This document shows positions 1-8,314 of a stretch of 64,000 nt of DNA, piece after piece; within the stretch, counting starts at the first letter, position 1; every line of letters begins with the position of its first letter. Origin of the DNA: Burkholderia latens (GTDB taxonomy: Bacteria > Pseudomonadota > Gammaproteobacteria > Burkholderiales > Burkholderiaceae). The notes under the pieces were generated by a model, which saw nothing but the letters and a program-made list of their open reading frames with translations, was not told the origin of the DNA and ran no database searches. The position numbers were made by a program, and so were the translations under genes. The stretch is from NCBI RefSeq assembly GCF_001718795.1, contig NZ_CP013435.1, positions 3,162,001 to 3,226,000 of the forward strand, read 5' to 3'.

Positions 1-224
1 CTCACCGTGTTGATCTGCGCGAGCTGCGACGTCATCTGCGAGCTGTCGACCGGGCTCGTGGGGTCCTGGTTCTGCAGCTGCGTGACGAGCAGCTTCAGGA
101 ACGTTGCCTGCAGGTCGCTCGCCGACGTGCCGGTCGTCGACACGTTGTTGGTGTTCATCGTGTCGGTCGGCAGCGTCGACACGTTGGTGCCGTTGCTGCC
201 GATCGTCGTGCTGGTGGATGTCAT
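1..224 (-). CDS. flgD: Flagellar hook assembly protein FlgD (N-terminal part)
   Basis: FlgD caps the growing hook and is needed to add hook subunits outside the cell. Only the first 74 codons are in the window; the gene runs off the left edge. After a Ser/Thr/Asn-rich start the protein shows the family's conserved N-terminal block FLKLLVTQLQNQDPTSPVD (about residues 43-61) followed by SSQMTSQLAQINTV. The ATG at 224 follows flgC by about 60 bp in the same direction, so it is the third gene of a flgBCD operon. Identification rests on the FLKLLVTQLQNQDP motif and gene order. Confidence 0.93.
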   Translation of the reverse strand, partial: MTSTSTTIGSNGTNVSTLPTDTMNTNNVSTTGTSASDLQATFLKLLVTQLQNQDPTSPVDSSQMTSQLAQINTV

Positions 225-285
225 CCTGGGTGCCTTGGGTCGGAACTGTCGGGTCTATCGGATCTGTGGCGTGGGTCGGCGCGGC

Positions 286-711
286 TTACGAGCCGATCGT
301 CAGCGTCTTCAACATCAGCGTCTTCGCGGTGTTCAGCGTCTCGACGTTGGCCTGGTACGAGCGCGACGCCGAGATCATGTTCACCATTTCCTGCACCGGA
401 TCGACGTTCGGCATCTGCACGTAGCCGTTCGCGTCGGCGGCGGGGTTTGCCGGGTCGTAAGTCGACTTCATCGGCGACGGATCGTCGACGACCTTCGTCA
501 CGCGCACGCCGCCGACGCCCTGGCCTGACGCGGTGCGTGCGCCGCCGATCGGATCGGTCGCGAACACGACCTGCTTGGCCTTGTACGGCTTGCCGTCAGG
601 GCCGGTCGCGCTGTCGGCGTTCGCGAGGTTCGACGCGGTAACGTTCAGCCGCTGCGATTGCGCGGACAGCGCCGAACCGGCGACGCCGAAGATGTTCATC
701 AACGAGGGCAT
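286..711 (-). CDS. flgC: Flagellar basal-body rod protein FlgC
   Basis: FlgC is one of the proximal rod proteins of the flagellar axle, exported through the flagellar type III apparatus. The 141-aa product has the usual family length. It shows the N-terminal rod/hook signature around SNLANADS (residues 27-34) and the C-terminal amphipathic helix ending [19 protein letters not shown], which is typical of axial flagellar proteins. It lies 36 bp downstream of flgB in the same orientation and precedes flgD, the standard order. There is no signal peptide, as expected for a type III substrate. Confidence 0.97.
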   Translation of the reverse strand: MPSLMNIFGVAGSALSAQSQRLNVTASNLANADSATGPDGKPYKAKQVVFATDPIGGARTASGQGVGGVRVTKVVDDPSPMKSTYDPANPAADANGYVQMPNVDPVQEMVNMISASRSYQANVETLNTAKTLMLKTLTIGS

Positions 712-747
712 GGAGGCTCCTTGTTCGGGTGCGCAAGCGCCGCGCGC

Positions 748-1236
748 TTACGAGTTCGTCGAGATCGCGGCGATCATCGCCTTGATCTGCTGGGTCATCA
801 CGGTCATCCCGGTTTCGTAGTGCAGCGCGTTGTTCGCGAACTGCACGCGCTCGACGTCGAGATCGACCGTGTTGCCGTCGAGCGACGGCTGCAGCGGCAT
901 CCGGTACTGCGCACGACCGTAGTCGTCGCCCGGGCCGCCGGTCGGAATCAGCTTTACGGTGCCGGCCATGTGGCCCGGCGCCGTGGACACCATCGTCATC
1001 CCGCTCGTCACGCCCGCCGGCTGCGCCATCGGCAGCTGCGCGGCGTTGCTCGGCGCAAGCGCGCCGCCCGTCTGCTTCAGCGAGCGCGCGAGCGTCGACG
1101 CGAAATCGACGTCGCGGGCCTGGTAGCCCGGCGTGTCGGCGTTCGCGATGTTCGACGACAGCAGTTCCTGCCGATACGCGCGCACATCGAGCGCCTGTCG
1201 GCCGAACGCGAATTCGGCATCGAGTTTGTCCAGCAT
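748..1236 (-). CDS. flgB: Flagellar basal-body rod protein FlgB
   Basis: FlgB is the most proximal rod subunit and joins the MS ring/FliE to the rod. The frame stays open upstream of 1236, but the ATG at 1236 (MLDKLDAEFAFGRQALDVR) is the start that matches the family, and an SD-like GGAGAG lies just before it. The resulting protein is 162 aa. It carries the rod motif SSNIANADTPGYQARDVDF (about residues 31-49) and ends in an axial helix with the sequence QQIKAMIAAISTNS. It is the first gene of the flgBCD operon and is divergent from flgA across about 205 bp. Confidence 0.96.
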   Translation of the reverse strand: MLDKLDAEFAFGRQALDVRAYRQELLSSNIANADTPGYQARDVDFASTLARSLKQTGGALAPSNAAQLPMAQPAGVTSGMTMVSTAPGHMAGTVKLIPTGGPGDDYGRAQYRMPLQPSLDGNTVDLDVERVQFANNALHYETGMTVMTQQIKAMIAAISTNS

Positions 1237-1441
1237 GTGTGCGTCTCTCCGTATGAAGCGCTGCACGCCCCTCGCGCCGGATGGCGACCCAAGAGGCTTT
1301 TTTCCATGACAGCGATGGTAGGCGTCGCACGCAACCGGCAATCGGATGAATAACGCGGCAAAGGCCCCCTCTATTCATCGTTTGCGCGACCGCCCGGCTC
1401 CCTAGAATGCAACTCGGATCAACGGCTTGGAGGACACGGCA
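1237..1441. promoter_or_regulatory. Divergent flgB/flgA intergenic control region
   Basis: These 205 bp separate the starts of flgB (minus) and flgA (plus) and must hold both promoters. I see no sigma-28 or sigma-54 consensus here. In beta-proteobacteria such class II promoters are usually FlhDC-activated sigma-70 promoters, but the FlhDC site is too degenerate for me to place by eye. Confidence 0.4.
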
Positions 1442-2746
1442 ATGGCACGCAGCGCACTTCGCGAAATCGCCGGGCGCGGGATGCGCGTGCGCCGTGCGTT
1501 CGCGCTTGCCGCGGTGCTGTGGGCCGCGGCGCCGGCCGCACACGCGGACGACGGGATGATCGTGATTCCCGGCCGCGGCGAGACGGCCGAGACGGCGCTC
1601 GCGCATGCGAATGCGGCGAGCGGCGGGCGGCTCGGCGGGAACGCGGGCGCGGTTCCGGATGCGGTCGGAAATGGTGCGCCCGCTGCGGCCGGCGCGGCCG
1701 TGGGCGGTGCTTCCGGCACGATCGGCGCGGCCGGGGTTGGGGCAGGCGGTGGTTCCGGCACGGCTCGTGCCGCCGGGATGGCGGCGGGTGCCGATTTCCG
1801 CGTGGCCGGTGCCACCGGAGCGGCCGCCGGGTCGCCGGTGCAGCCAGCCGGATCCATGCAGGTGATCAGCGTTCCGGCGCCCGCGTCGGTACCGGCTCCG
1901 GCGCCGCGATCCGTCTCCACGGCAGCCCGCGCGAACATCGCGAACGCCGGCTACGGCGCGCCGCGCGCCGTCGATCCCGCCGGTGTCGCAACCGTCGTCG
2001 CCGGCGCCGGTGCGGCCGAACCCGCGGCGGCTCCCGCACGGCAGGCGCTCGCCGCCCGCATGGCCGCCGCACGCACAGTTTCACCCACGCCGGACGCTCG
2101 CGCGCCGCAACCGACGCAACCCGGCCAGCAAGACCCGGAGTCGATCCGGCGCACGGCGCTCGCGTTCCTCCAGCAGCAGATCGCCGGGCTGCCCGGCAAG
2201 ACGACCGCGACGGTTGCCGCCGCATTTCCGCGCGGGCTCGCCGCGTGCACGACGCTGGAGCCGTTCCTGCCGACCGGCGCGCGACTATGGGGCCGCACGA
2301 CCGTCGGCATCCGCTGCGCGGGCGAGCGGCCATGGACGGTCTACCTGCAAGCGAAGGTGACGGTGCAGGCCACGTATTACGTCGCCGCGCGGCAGATCGC
2401 CCCCGGCGAGCCGCTGACCGCCGCCGACCTCGTCGCGCGCGACGGCGACCTGACGGTGCTGCCGCTCGCAGTCATCACCGATCCGGCGCAGGCGGTCGGC
2501 GCGACGGCGCTGGCCAGGATCGCGGCCGGGTTGCCGCTGCGGCAGGACATGCTGAAGAGCGCCGCGTCGGTGTCGGCCGGCCAGACGGTGCGGGTCGTCG
2601 CGGCCGGGCCGGGCTTCACGATCTCGGCCGAGGGCAGCGCGCTCGCGAATGCGGCGCCCGGCCAGTCGGTGCGGGTCAGGATGGCCGCCGGGCAGATCGT
2701 CACCGCGGTCGTCAAGGACGCGGGGACCGTGGAAATTCCGCTGTAG
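1442..2746 (+). CDS. flgA: Flagellar P-ring assembly chaperone FlgA (long form)
   Basis: FlgA is a periplasmic chaperone for FlgI polymerisation into the P ring. I chose the ATG at 1442 because GGAGG sits 8-9 bases upstream; a TTG at 1427 is in frame but less likely. The 434-aa product has a Sec signal peptide (hydrophobic stretch about residues 19-34, cleavage near AHA-DD). A long Ala/Gly/Pro-rich segment follows to about residue 235. The recognisable FlgA part comes after it, including YYVAARQIAPGEPLTAADL and the C-terminal SAF-like half ending in IVTAVVKDAGTVEIPL. Classical FlgA proteins are about 220-240 aa, so the low-complexity insertion roughly doubles the protein. It is divergent from flgB and followed by flgM. 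Confidence 0.93.
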   Translation: MARSALREIAGRGMRVRRAFALAAVLWAAAPAAHADDGMIVIPGRGETAETALAHANAASGGRLGGNAGAVPDAVGNGAPAAAGAAVGGASGTIGAAGVGAGGGSGTARAAGMAAGADFRVAGATGAAAGSPVQPAGSMQVISVPAPASVPAPAPRSVSTAARANIANAGYGAPRAVDPAGVATVVAGAGAAEPAAAPARQALAARMAAARTVSPTPDARAPQPTQPGQQDPESIRRTALAFLQQQIAGLPGKTTATVAAAFPRGLAACTTLEPFLPTGARLWGRTTVGIRCAGERPWTVYLQAKVTVQATYYVAARQIAPGEPLTAADLVARDGDLTVLPLAVITDPAQAVGATALARIAAGLPLRQDMLKSAASVSAGQTVRVVAAGPGFTISAEGSALANAAPGQSVRVRMAAGQIVTAVVKDAGTVEIPL

Positions 2747-2809
2747 GGACGGATCCCGCCGCAAGTTTGTAAAGAATTGTTTATTCGGAGAGTTTCGGGC
2801 GCACGGTGC

Positions 2810-2836
2810 TAAAGTTCGGGCCGACCCGGCCGTTAT
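2810..2836 (+). promoter_or_regulatory. Sigma-28 (FliA) promoter of flgM
   Basis: The -35 element TAAAGTTC (2810-2817), an 11-base spacer and the -10 element GCCGTTAT (2829-2836) match the enterobacterial FliA consensus TAAAGTTT-N11-GCCGATAA with two differences. Transcription would start about 20 bases before the flgM start codon. Placing flgM behind a late promoter is its known regulation in other flagellated bacteria. Confidence 0.8.
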
Positions 2837-2864
2837 CTGGGTCATACCGTCCAGGAAAACCATC

Positions 2865-3197
2865 GTGAAGATCGATTCCACTCCGAACCCGAGCCCCCTC
2901 GCGCCGACCGGCAACGGCGCGGCCCGCGCGCAATCCGGCGCGGCTTCGTCGACGTCCGCGCAGGCGGCCGACGCAGGATCGACCGGCGGCGACACGACCG
3001 TGAACCTGTCGGGTCTGTCCGGCCAGCTGCGTTCGGCGTCGGCCTCCGGCAGCGCCGACATCGACACGGCCCTCGTCCAGTCGATCAAGGACGCGCTGAA
3101 CAACGGCACACTGACGATCGACGTGAACAAGATCGCCGACGGCGTACTGAATACCGCCCGCGACCTGCTGCAACAGCAGCGCTCGCCGGGCAACTGA
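2865..3197 (+). CDS. flgM: Anti-sigma-28 factor FlgM
   Basis: FlgM binds FliA (sigma-28) and holds back late flagellar genes until the hook is complete, when FlgM is exported. The 110-aa product starts at the GTG at 2865, behind an AGGA-like ribosome site (2853-2856). The N-terminal half is Ser/Ala/Gly-rich and likely disordered. The C-terminal half has the sigma-binding helix region with DTALVQSIKDALNNGTLTID and VNKIADGVLNTARDLL. It lies between flgA and flgN and has its own sigma-28 promoter at 2810-2836. An in-frame start much further upstream exists but would overlap the promoter and the flgA end. Confidence 0.93.
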   Translation: MKIDSTPNPSPLAPTGNGAARAQSGAASSTSAQAADAGSTGGDTTVNLSGLSGQLRSASASGSADIDTALVQSIKDALNNGTLTIDVNKIADGVLNTARDLLQQQRSPGN

Positions 3198-3282
3198 GCC
3201 GGCCCGGGGCCCGTCACGCCCTGACCGGTCCCCTGGTTTGCCGGCATGCGCACGCGCGTGCCGGCGCGACGAGCATGAAGCG

Positions 3283-3723
3283 ATGAGAGAAGAGCTGCTG
3301 GCCACGGTCAACGACGAACACGCGACGGTCGAAGCGTTCGCGTCCCTGCTCGCCTACGAGGAAAAGGCGCTGACGACACCCGAACCGTTCGAAATGCTGC
3401 CCGGCATCGTCGAGAAAAAGACCGAGCTGATCGATCGGCTCGCGCAGCTCGAGCGCATGCGCGACACGCAGTTGTCGGCACTCGGCTTTCCGGCCGGCAA
3501 GAAAGGGATGGACCAGGCCGCCGAGCGCGACGCGCGCCTCGCGGGCCGCTGGCAACTCCTGCTGCAGGCCGCCGAGCGCGCGCGCCAGGCCAATGCGACC
3601 AACGGGATGCTGATCCGGATCCGGATGGATTACAACGAACGCGCGCTTGCGGTGCTGCGCTCCGCGCCCGCGCCGGCCGGTGTCTACGGGCCCGACGGGC
3701 GCGTGTCGGCGCTGATGCGCTGA
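3283..3723 (+). CDS. flgN: Flagellar export chaperone FlgN
   Basis: FlgN is the cytoplasmic chaperone for the hook-filament junction proteins FlgK and FlgL. The 146-aa product starts at the ATG at 3283 (MREELLATVNDEHATVEAF). It is almost entirely alpha-helical and heptad-like, as the family is, and contains the block LLAYEEKALTTPEPFEMLP. It follows flgM by about 85 bp on the same strand and likely shares its transcripts, the usual flgMN pairing. The short C-terminal tail is rich in Ala, Pro and Gly. Identification rests mostly on position, length and helical character, because FlgN sequences diverge strongly. Confidence 0.9.
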   Translation: MREELLATVNDEHATVEAFASLLAYEEKALTTPEPFEMLPGIVEKKTELIDRLAQLERMRDTQLSALGFPAGKKGMDQAAERDARLAGRWQLLLQAAERARQANATNGMLIRIRMDYNERALAVLRSAPAPAGVYGPDGRVSALMR

Positions 3724-3746
3724 TGCATTGATGCTCTGATGGCGTC

Positions 3747-3774
3747 AAAAGGCCGGCGCACCGATGCACCGGCC
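3747..3774 (-). terminator. Rho-independent terminator of the aminopeptidase gene
   Basis: A 10-bp stem with one mismatch (GGCCGGCGCA, loop CCGA, TGCACCGGCC; 3751-3774) is followed on the minus strand by TTTT (3750-3747). It lies 45 bp past the stop of the aminopeptidase at 3819 and also faces the end of flgN. Confidence 0.65.
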
Positions 3775-3818
3775 CCACGCAGCGCGGCCCTCTGCCGGCC
3801 GTGCGCCGCTTCCTCGCC

Positions 3819-5669
3819 CTACAGCAGCGGACACGCGGTGACCTGCGTGCCGCGTTCCACGCAAAGCCGTTCGTAGTCGCGCAGATACGCGCGCTCGTCG
3901 TCGTCCAGCAGGTCGACGTCGATCAGGTCCCAGTCGTAGCCGACCGTGACGAGGTTCTCGAATCTGACGGCGTCCGATGCCTCGTCGTCCGCGCGCACGA
4001 TCACGATGTTTTCGATCCGCACGCCGCCCTTGCCCGGCACGTAGATGCCCGGCTCGACCGAAATCACCGCATTCGGCACCAGCCCGTACGTTGCGCCCGG
4101 CGCGAAGCGCACGCCGCCCTCATGCACGTGGATCCCGACGCCGTGCCCGGTGCCGTGGCCGAAATCGTAGCCGTGGTCGCGGCACACCTGGCGCACCGTC
4201 GCATCGACGTCGCCGCCTGTCGCGTTTTTCGGGAAGCGCGTGACGAGCCCCTTGATGCATGCCTTCAGCGCGACCGTGTAGATTTCGCGCTGCCACGGCT
4301 GCGCGACCGTATCCGGCCGCGTGCGGCGCAGCACGACGCGCGTGCAGTCCGTTGCGAAACCCGCGTCGTAATACGCGCCGCTGTCGAGCAGCACAAGTTC
4401 GCCTTCGGTCAGCTCGACGTCGGCGCTCGCCGCCGTGTAGTGCGCGAATGCGCTGTTCGCGCCGTTCGCGGCAATCGACGGAAACGTCAGCGCGACAGCC
4501 GAGCGCGCGCCGTACGCGTCGTTGATCGCGCGGGCCAGGTCGTACTCGGTATGGCGTTGCCCCGGCTCGCCGGCCTTCGCCCAGCGCATCGTCTCGGCGA
4601 TCGCGGCCGAACTGCGCGCGAACGCGTCGCGGAACCGGTCGAGCACCGCCGGCGTCTTTCCGGCGCGCAGCGCCTCGACCGGATTGAAATCCGCGTGGCG
4701 CGCGTGCGGCCACACGCGGCTCACCGATTCGGCGAGTGCGCAGTTGACCGATTCGAAGCCGTAGCACACGTGGTCGATCGCGAACTGCGCAAGGAAGCGC
4801 TCGAGTTCGGCGACGTCGCGCCGGATCACGTGCAACGCCGGATACGATGCGAGTTCGACCGGGCAGCGGTCGCAGCCCTCCGGCAAAAACAGCACGACCT
4901 GCTCGCCGATCGCGAACAGGAAGCCCAGATGCGACGACGCATTCGGGATGTGATAGCCGCGGCTGTTCAGCAGATACGCGAGATCGTCCGACGCGCACGT
5001 GAAGAACGCGGTCTTGCCGGGCGCCGCGCCCGTGTGCGCGGCGAGCCGCCGGTTCAGCGCGTCGACGTTCTGCGCGACGCTCGCGCCGGTCATCGTTTCC
5101 GGCAGCTCGAAGATCGGCCGCTCGACCACCCAGCCCGGCAGCGCGATCGCGCGATCGATCTCCCGCTCCGCGAAGCTCGTCCAGTCGAGCGTCGCGGCCC
5201 GTGTCTGCGCGAGCAGCCGATCGCGCTGCGCGACGCTGATCCGCAGCGCATCGTAGCCGACCCGCGCGAGCCGGCTCGCATGTGCGATCAGCCAGTCGGC
5301 AAGCGCCTGCCAGATCGTCACGTTCAGCCCGAGCTTCTCGATGCGCACGCGCGCGGGGTCGCACTGCTGCTCGGCCTGCAGGTGATAGCGGCCGTCGACG
5401 AACAGCACGAACGGCGGCACGCCGAGCGCGTGTGCGGTCGCCGCGCTCAGGAAGATCCCGCAGCCGGCCGAGCCGTCGAAGCCCGACACCGCGTAGCGCG
5501 GATTGTTGCGAAGCGGCACGTATTCGGTGATGTATTCGTCCTGCGACGTGACCACGACCGCGTCGAGCCGCGCGGCGTCGAGCAGGCGCGACAGGCCGGC
5601 CTGGGTGTCGGCAACGCGCGCGTGATACGGGGGAAGGCCGGAGAAGCTGTATTTCAGTCGGTCGATCAT
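3819..5669 (-). CDS. M24B-family Xaa-Pro aminopeptidase
   Basis: This is a cytosolic metallo-aminopeptidase expected to remove N-terminal residues preceding proline. The 616-aa product, starting at MIDRLKYSFSGLP, has the three-part layout of long aminopeptidase P proteins: two creatinase-like N-terminal domains (about residues 1-320) and a C-terminal pita-bread catalytic domain. All five dinuclear metal ligands can be placed: two Asp in LLDSGAYYDAGFATDCTR (about 425-442), His in GTGHGVGIHVHEGG (about 508), Glu in ISVEPGIY (about 536) and Glu in GGVRIENI (about 551). The length fits the roughly 600-aa eukaryote-like subgroup rather than the 440-aa E. coli PepP. It is divergent from the XRE/cupin regulator, which may control it. 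Confidence 0.94.
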   Translation of the reverse strand: MIDRLKYSFSGLPPYHARVADTQAGLSRLLDAARLDAVVVTSQDEYITEYVPLRNNPRYAVSGFDGSAGCGIFLSAATAHALGVPPFVLFVDGRYHLQAEQQCDPARVRIEKLGLNVTIWQALADWLIAHASRLARVGYDALRISVAQRDRLLAQTRAATLDWTSFAEREIDRAIALPGWVVERPIFELPETMTGASVAQNVDALNRRLAAHTGAAPGKTAFFTCASDDLAYLLNSRGYHIPNASSHLGFLFAIGEQVVLFLPEGCDRCPVELASYPALHVIRRDVAELERFLAQFAIDHVCYGFESVNCALAESVSRVWPHARHADFNPVEALRAGKTPAVLDRFRDAFARSSAAIAETMRWAKAGEPGQRHTEYDLARAINDAYGARSAVALTFPSIAANGANSAFAHYTAASADVELTEGELVLLDSGAYYDAGFATDCTRVVLRRTRPDTVAQPWQREIYTVALKACIKGLVTRFPKNATGGDVDATVRQVCRDHGYDFGHGTGHGVGIHVHEGGVRFAPGATYGLVPNAVISVEPGIYVPGKGGVRIENIVIVRADDEASDAVRFENLVTVGYDWDLIDVDLLDDDERAYLRDYERLCVERGTQVTACPLL

Positions 5670-6100
5670 CGGGAACCCGTTATTCGTTGTCGTCGGCGGC
5701 CGGCGGTCGGCGGCATCGCGCGGATCGCGCGCCTGCGGCAGCACGCCGCCCGCGCGTGGCGCACGCGCAGCCCCGCCGGCAGCGAGGGCTGCGGGGCCGA
5801 TCCAGCGGCGGCCGGCGGTAAAATTTTTGTCTCACTTAACTTTGTTTGATGCGCGACAGAATCTAGAGCACACGCAAATCGCGGTCAAGCCAAAATTTTC
5901 GTAGCGCTAAAATTACCGATCCCGCGCCGGCCGACGCCGCGGTCGTGTGCGGCCTCGCGGCGTCCGCGCAGCACCGCGCGGTACAATGCGCCGGCATCGT
6001 CGGTCCGACGGCCGCGCCCGGTGCGGATCGCGGCCCGCAACGCCCCGGCGGCTGCCCGCTCCCGCGCTCGCCCTCCGGTTCGTTGCCATCAAAGAGATTC
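5670..6100. promoter_or_regulatory. Divergent control region between aminopeptidase and XRE/cupin genes
   Basis: This 431-bp gap has no convincing gene. A relatively AT-rich stretch at about 5818-5920 contains two copies of AAAATTTT and a TAGCGCTA palindrome (5903-5910), in otherwise GC-rich DNA. These are the natural place for promoters and for binding by the neighbouring XRE-type regulator. I cannot assign a precise promoter. Confidence 0.35.
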
Positions 6101-6952
6101 ATGGATTCAGACATCATGCGTATCGGCCAGCGCATCCGGCGCCTGCGCCGGGAGGCGAAAAAGACGCTGCTGGAAGTCGCGACCGAAGCGCACCTGTCGG
6201 TCGGTTTCCTGTCCCAGGTCGAACGCAATCTCACGGGCATCTCGCTGTCGTCGCTGGTCAACGTCGCGAAGGCGCTCGACGTGCCGCTCGGCGCGTTGAT
6301 CGACCAGCCGCGCCAGGCGCAGCCCGACTCGCATGCGGGCCGCCGCGAGCCTTACGCGGTGGACGCCGCATCGCAGTGGTACGAGCGGCTGTCGACCACC
6401 TTCGACGGCAGCCAGATCAACGCGCTCAAGGTCCGGATGATGGAAGGCTATCGTTCGGAATGGGTCGCGCACGGCGGCGACGAGTTCGTGTACGTGCTGG
6501 CCGGCCGCGTCTGCTACACGATCGGCAAGAAGGAATATCCGCTGTCGCCCGGCGACTCGCTGCACTTCGATGCGAGAAAGCGCCATCGCGTCGCGAACGT
6601 CGGCGACGGGCCGGCGGAATTGATCGCGGTCGGCACGTTGCCGCTGTTCGGCGACGACTGCGCCGAGCTGGGATCCGAGGCGATGAAGATGCGGCTGCTC
6701 GCGCGCGATGCCGGCGCGCCGCCGGCGGGCGAGCCGCGTGTAAACCGCCGCGAAGCGGCGCCTAAGCGTGAACGCCGTGCGGGCGTGGCGGTGAACGCGA
6801 ACCCGGATGCGGCGGCGGCCGCCCAACCGCCCGCCGACACGCCGGCTCGTGCGTCGGCCAAACCGACGGCCACAAAGTCGCGCGCCGCTGCGGACGAACG
6901 CCGGGCCGCGGCCGCGCCGGCCCGCCGAACCGGCGCGCGCACGAAGAAATGA
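6101..6952 (+). CDS. XRE-family transcriptional regulator with cupin domain
   Basis: This is a DNA-binding regulator with a small-molecule-sensing cupin. From the ATG at 6101 (alternative ATG at 6116) the 283-aa product has an N-terminal lambda-repressor-type HTH (about residues 6-65: IGQRIRRLRREAKKTLLEVA then LSVGFLSQVERNLTGISLS). A C-terminal cupin_2 barrel follows (about 110-195: GDEFVYVLAGRVCYTIG and LSPGDSLHFDARKRHRVAN). A basic Ala/Arg/Lys-rich tail of about 70 residues is likely disordered. Such XRE-cupin proteins commonly control neighbouring amino-acid, amine or peptide metabolism, which would suit the divergent aminopeptidase; this target is an inference. Confidence 0.9.
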   Translation: MDSDIMRIGQRIRRLRREAKKTLLEVATEAHLSVGFLSQVERNLTGISLSSLVNVAKALDVPLGALIDQPRQAQPDSHAGRREPYAVDAASQWYERLSTTFDGSQINALKVRMMEGYRSEWVAHGGDEFVYVLAGRVCYTIGKKEYPLSPGDSLHFDARKRHRVANVGDGPAELIAVGTLPLFGDDCAELGSEAMKMRLLARDAGAPPAGEPRVNRREAAPKRERRAGVAVNANPDAAAAAQPPADTPARASAKPTATKSRAAADERRAAAAPARRTGARTKK

Positions 6953-7072
6953 CGGCGGGCGGCCGCGTCGCGCAGTGCGCGGCCCGGTTCGCCCCCGCGC
7001 TGCGCGGGAGTCGCGCGCACTACCGAATCGCTGCTCCGGATGGCGTCCCGGATCGCGCCAGCCTCGGCCGGA

Positions 7073-8314
7073 CTATTCCGCGATCGCCAGCGCCTGCTTG
7101 ACGGCCTCGACCCGTGCGCGATGCACGGCGTCCTTGATCTGCATCGCGTCGTTGCCGATGCCGCGCGCGATCGCGCCCGCATCGACGCTGCGCGCCGCGA
7201 CCAGCGCCACGCGCAGCCGCTCGGCCTGCGGATACGGCTGCGTGTCGAGTCCGAGCCGCCCGCGCGCATCCGACTCGCATGCCTGCAGCATCTCCGCGAA
7301 GCGCGCCGGCTTGCGCAGCGCATCGCAGCGCTCGAAGAACCGCACCAGCGCGGCCGCGCCCATCTCCATCACGCGATGCAGATTGCCGTGCTCGCGCGCG
7401 ACCACCAGCGCCAGATCGCGGCACTCGTTCGGCACGCGCAGCCGCTCGCACAACGGCTTGATCAGGTCGACGCTGCGGCCTTCGTGGCCGACATGGCGGG
7501 GCAGCACGTCGGCGGGCGTCGTCGCCTTGCCGAGATCGTGCGTGAGCGCCGCGAAGCGCACCGGCAACGAATAACCCTGCTTCGCCGCATAGTCGACGAC
7601 CATCATCACGTGCACGCCGGTGTCGACTTCCGGATGGTAGTCCGCGCGCTGCGGCACGCCCCACAACGCATCGACTTCGGGGAGGATGCGCGCGAGGGCG
7701 CCGCATTCGCGCAGCACCGCGAACATTCGCGAAGGCTTCGCCTCCATCAGCCCGCGCGCGATCTCCTGCCACACGCGCTCGGGCACCAGCGCGTCCGCTT
7801 CGCCGGCCTCGACCATGCGCCGCATCAACGCCAGCGTGTCGTCCGCGACCGTGAAATCCGCGAAGCGCGCGGCAAAGCGTGCAATCCGCAGGATCCGCAC
7901 CGGATCCTCGACGAACGCGTCGCCGACGTGCCGGAACACGCGCGCGCGCAGGTCGGCCTGGCCGTCGAACGGATCGATGACCGGCCCGATCAGTTCGCCC
8001 TCCGGCGTCACTTCGCGCGCCATCGCATTGATCGTCAGATCCCGCCGCGCGAGATCCTCCTCGAGCGTCACGTCCGGTGCGTAATAGAACTGGAAGCCGT
8101 GATAGCCGGCCGCCGTCTTGCGCTCGGTGCGGGCGAGCGCGTACTCCTCCTGCGTGTCCGGATGCAGGAACACCGGAAAGTCCTTGCCGACCGGCCGGAA
8201 GCCCTGCGCGGCCATCTGCTCGGGTGTCGCGCCGACCACCACGTAGTCGCGGTCCTGCACCGGCACGCCGAGCAATTCGTCGCGGATCGCGCCGCCTACC
8301 GCGTAGATGTTCAT
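7073..8314 (-). CDS. cca: CCA-adding tRNA nucleotidyltransferase
   Basis: Cca adds or repairs the 3'-CCA end of tRNAs in the cytosol. The start at 8314 (MNIYAVGGAIRDELLG) gives 413 aa, normal for bacterial type 1 Cca with an HD domain. The class II nucleotidyltransferase head has GGAIRD (7-12) and the catalytic D21-R-D23 in QDRDYVVVG. The ribose-recognition block RRDLTINAMAREV follows. An HD phosphohydrolase domain is visible from about residue 230 (HVMMVVDYAA, FAALTHDLGKATTP). Its start codon overlaps the stop of the upstream GST gene (ATGA), so the two are translationally coupled. Confidence 0.96.
   Translation of the reverse strand: MNIYAVGGAIRDELLGVPVQDRDYVVVGATPEQMAAQGFRPVGKDFPVFLHPDTQEEYALARTERKTAAGYHGFQFYYAPDVTLEEDLARRDLTINAMAREVTPEGELIGPVIDPFDGQADLRARVFRHVGDAFVEDPVRILRIARFAARFADFTVADDTLALMRRMVEAGEADALVPERVWQEIARGLMEAKPSRMFAVLRECGALARILPEVDALWGVPQRADYHPEVDTGVHVMMVVDYAAKQGYSLPVRFAALTHDLGKATTPADVLPRHVGHEGRSVDLIKPLCERLRVPNECRDLALVVAREHGNLHRVMEMGAAALVRFFERCDALRKPARFAEMLQACESDARGRLGLDTQPYPQAERLRVALVAARSVDAGAIARGIGNDAMQIKDAVHRARVEAVKQALAIAE

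Noticed and set aside
3801..5849. Very long plus-strand frame (682 codons) opposite the aminopeptidase
   Set aside because: Antisense shadow of a well-supported gene; translation is Arg/His/Asp-rich with no domain.
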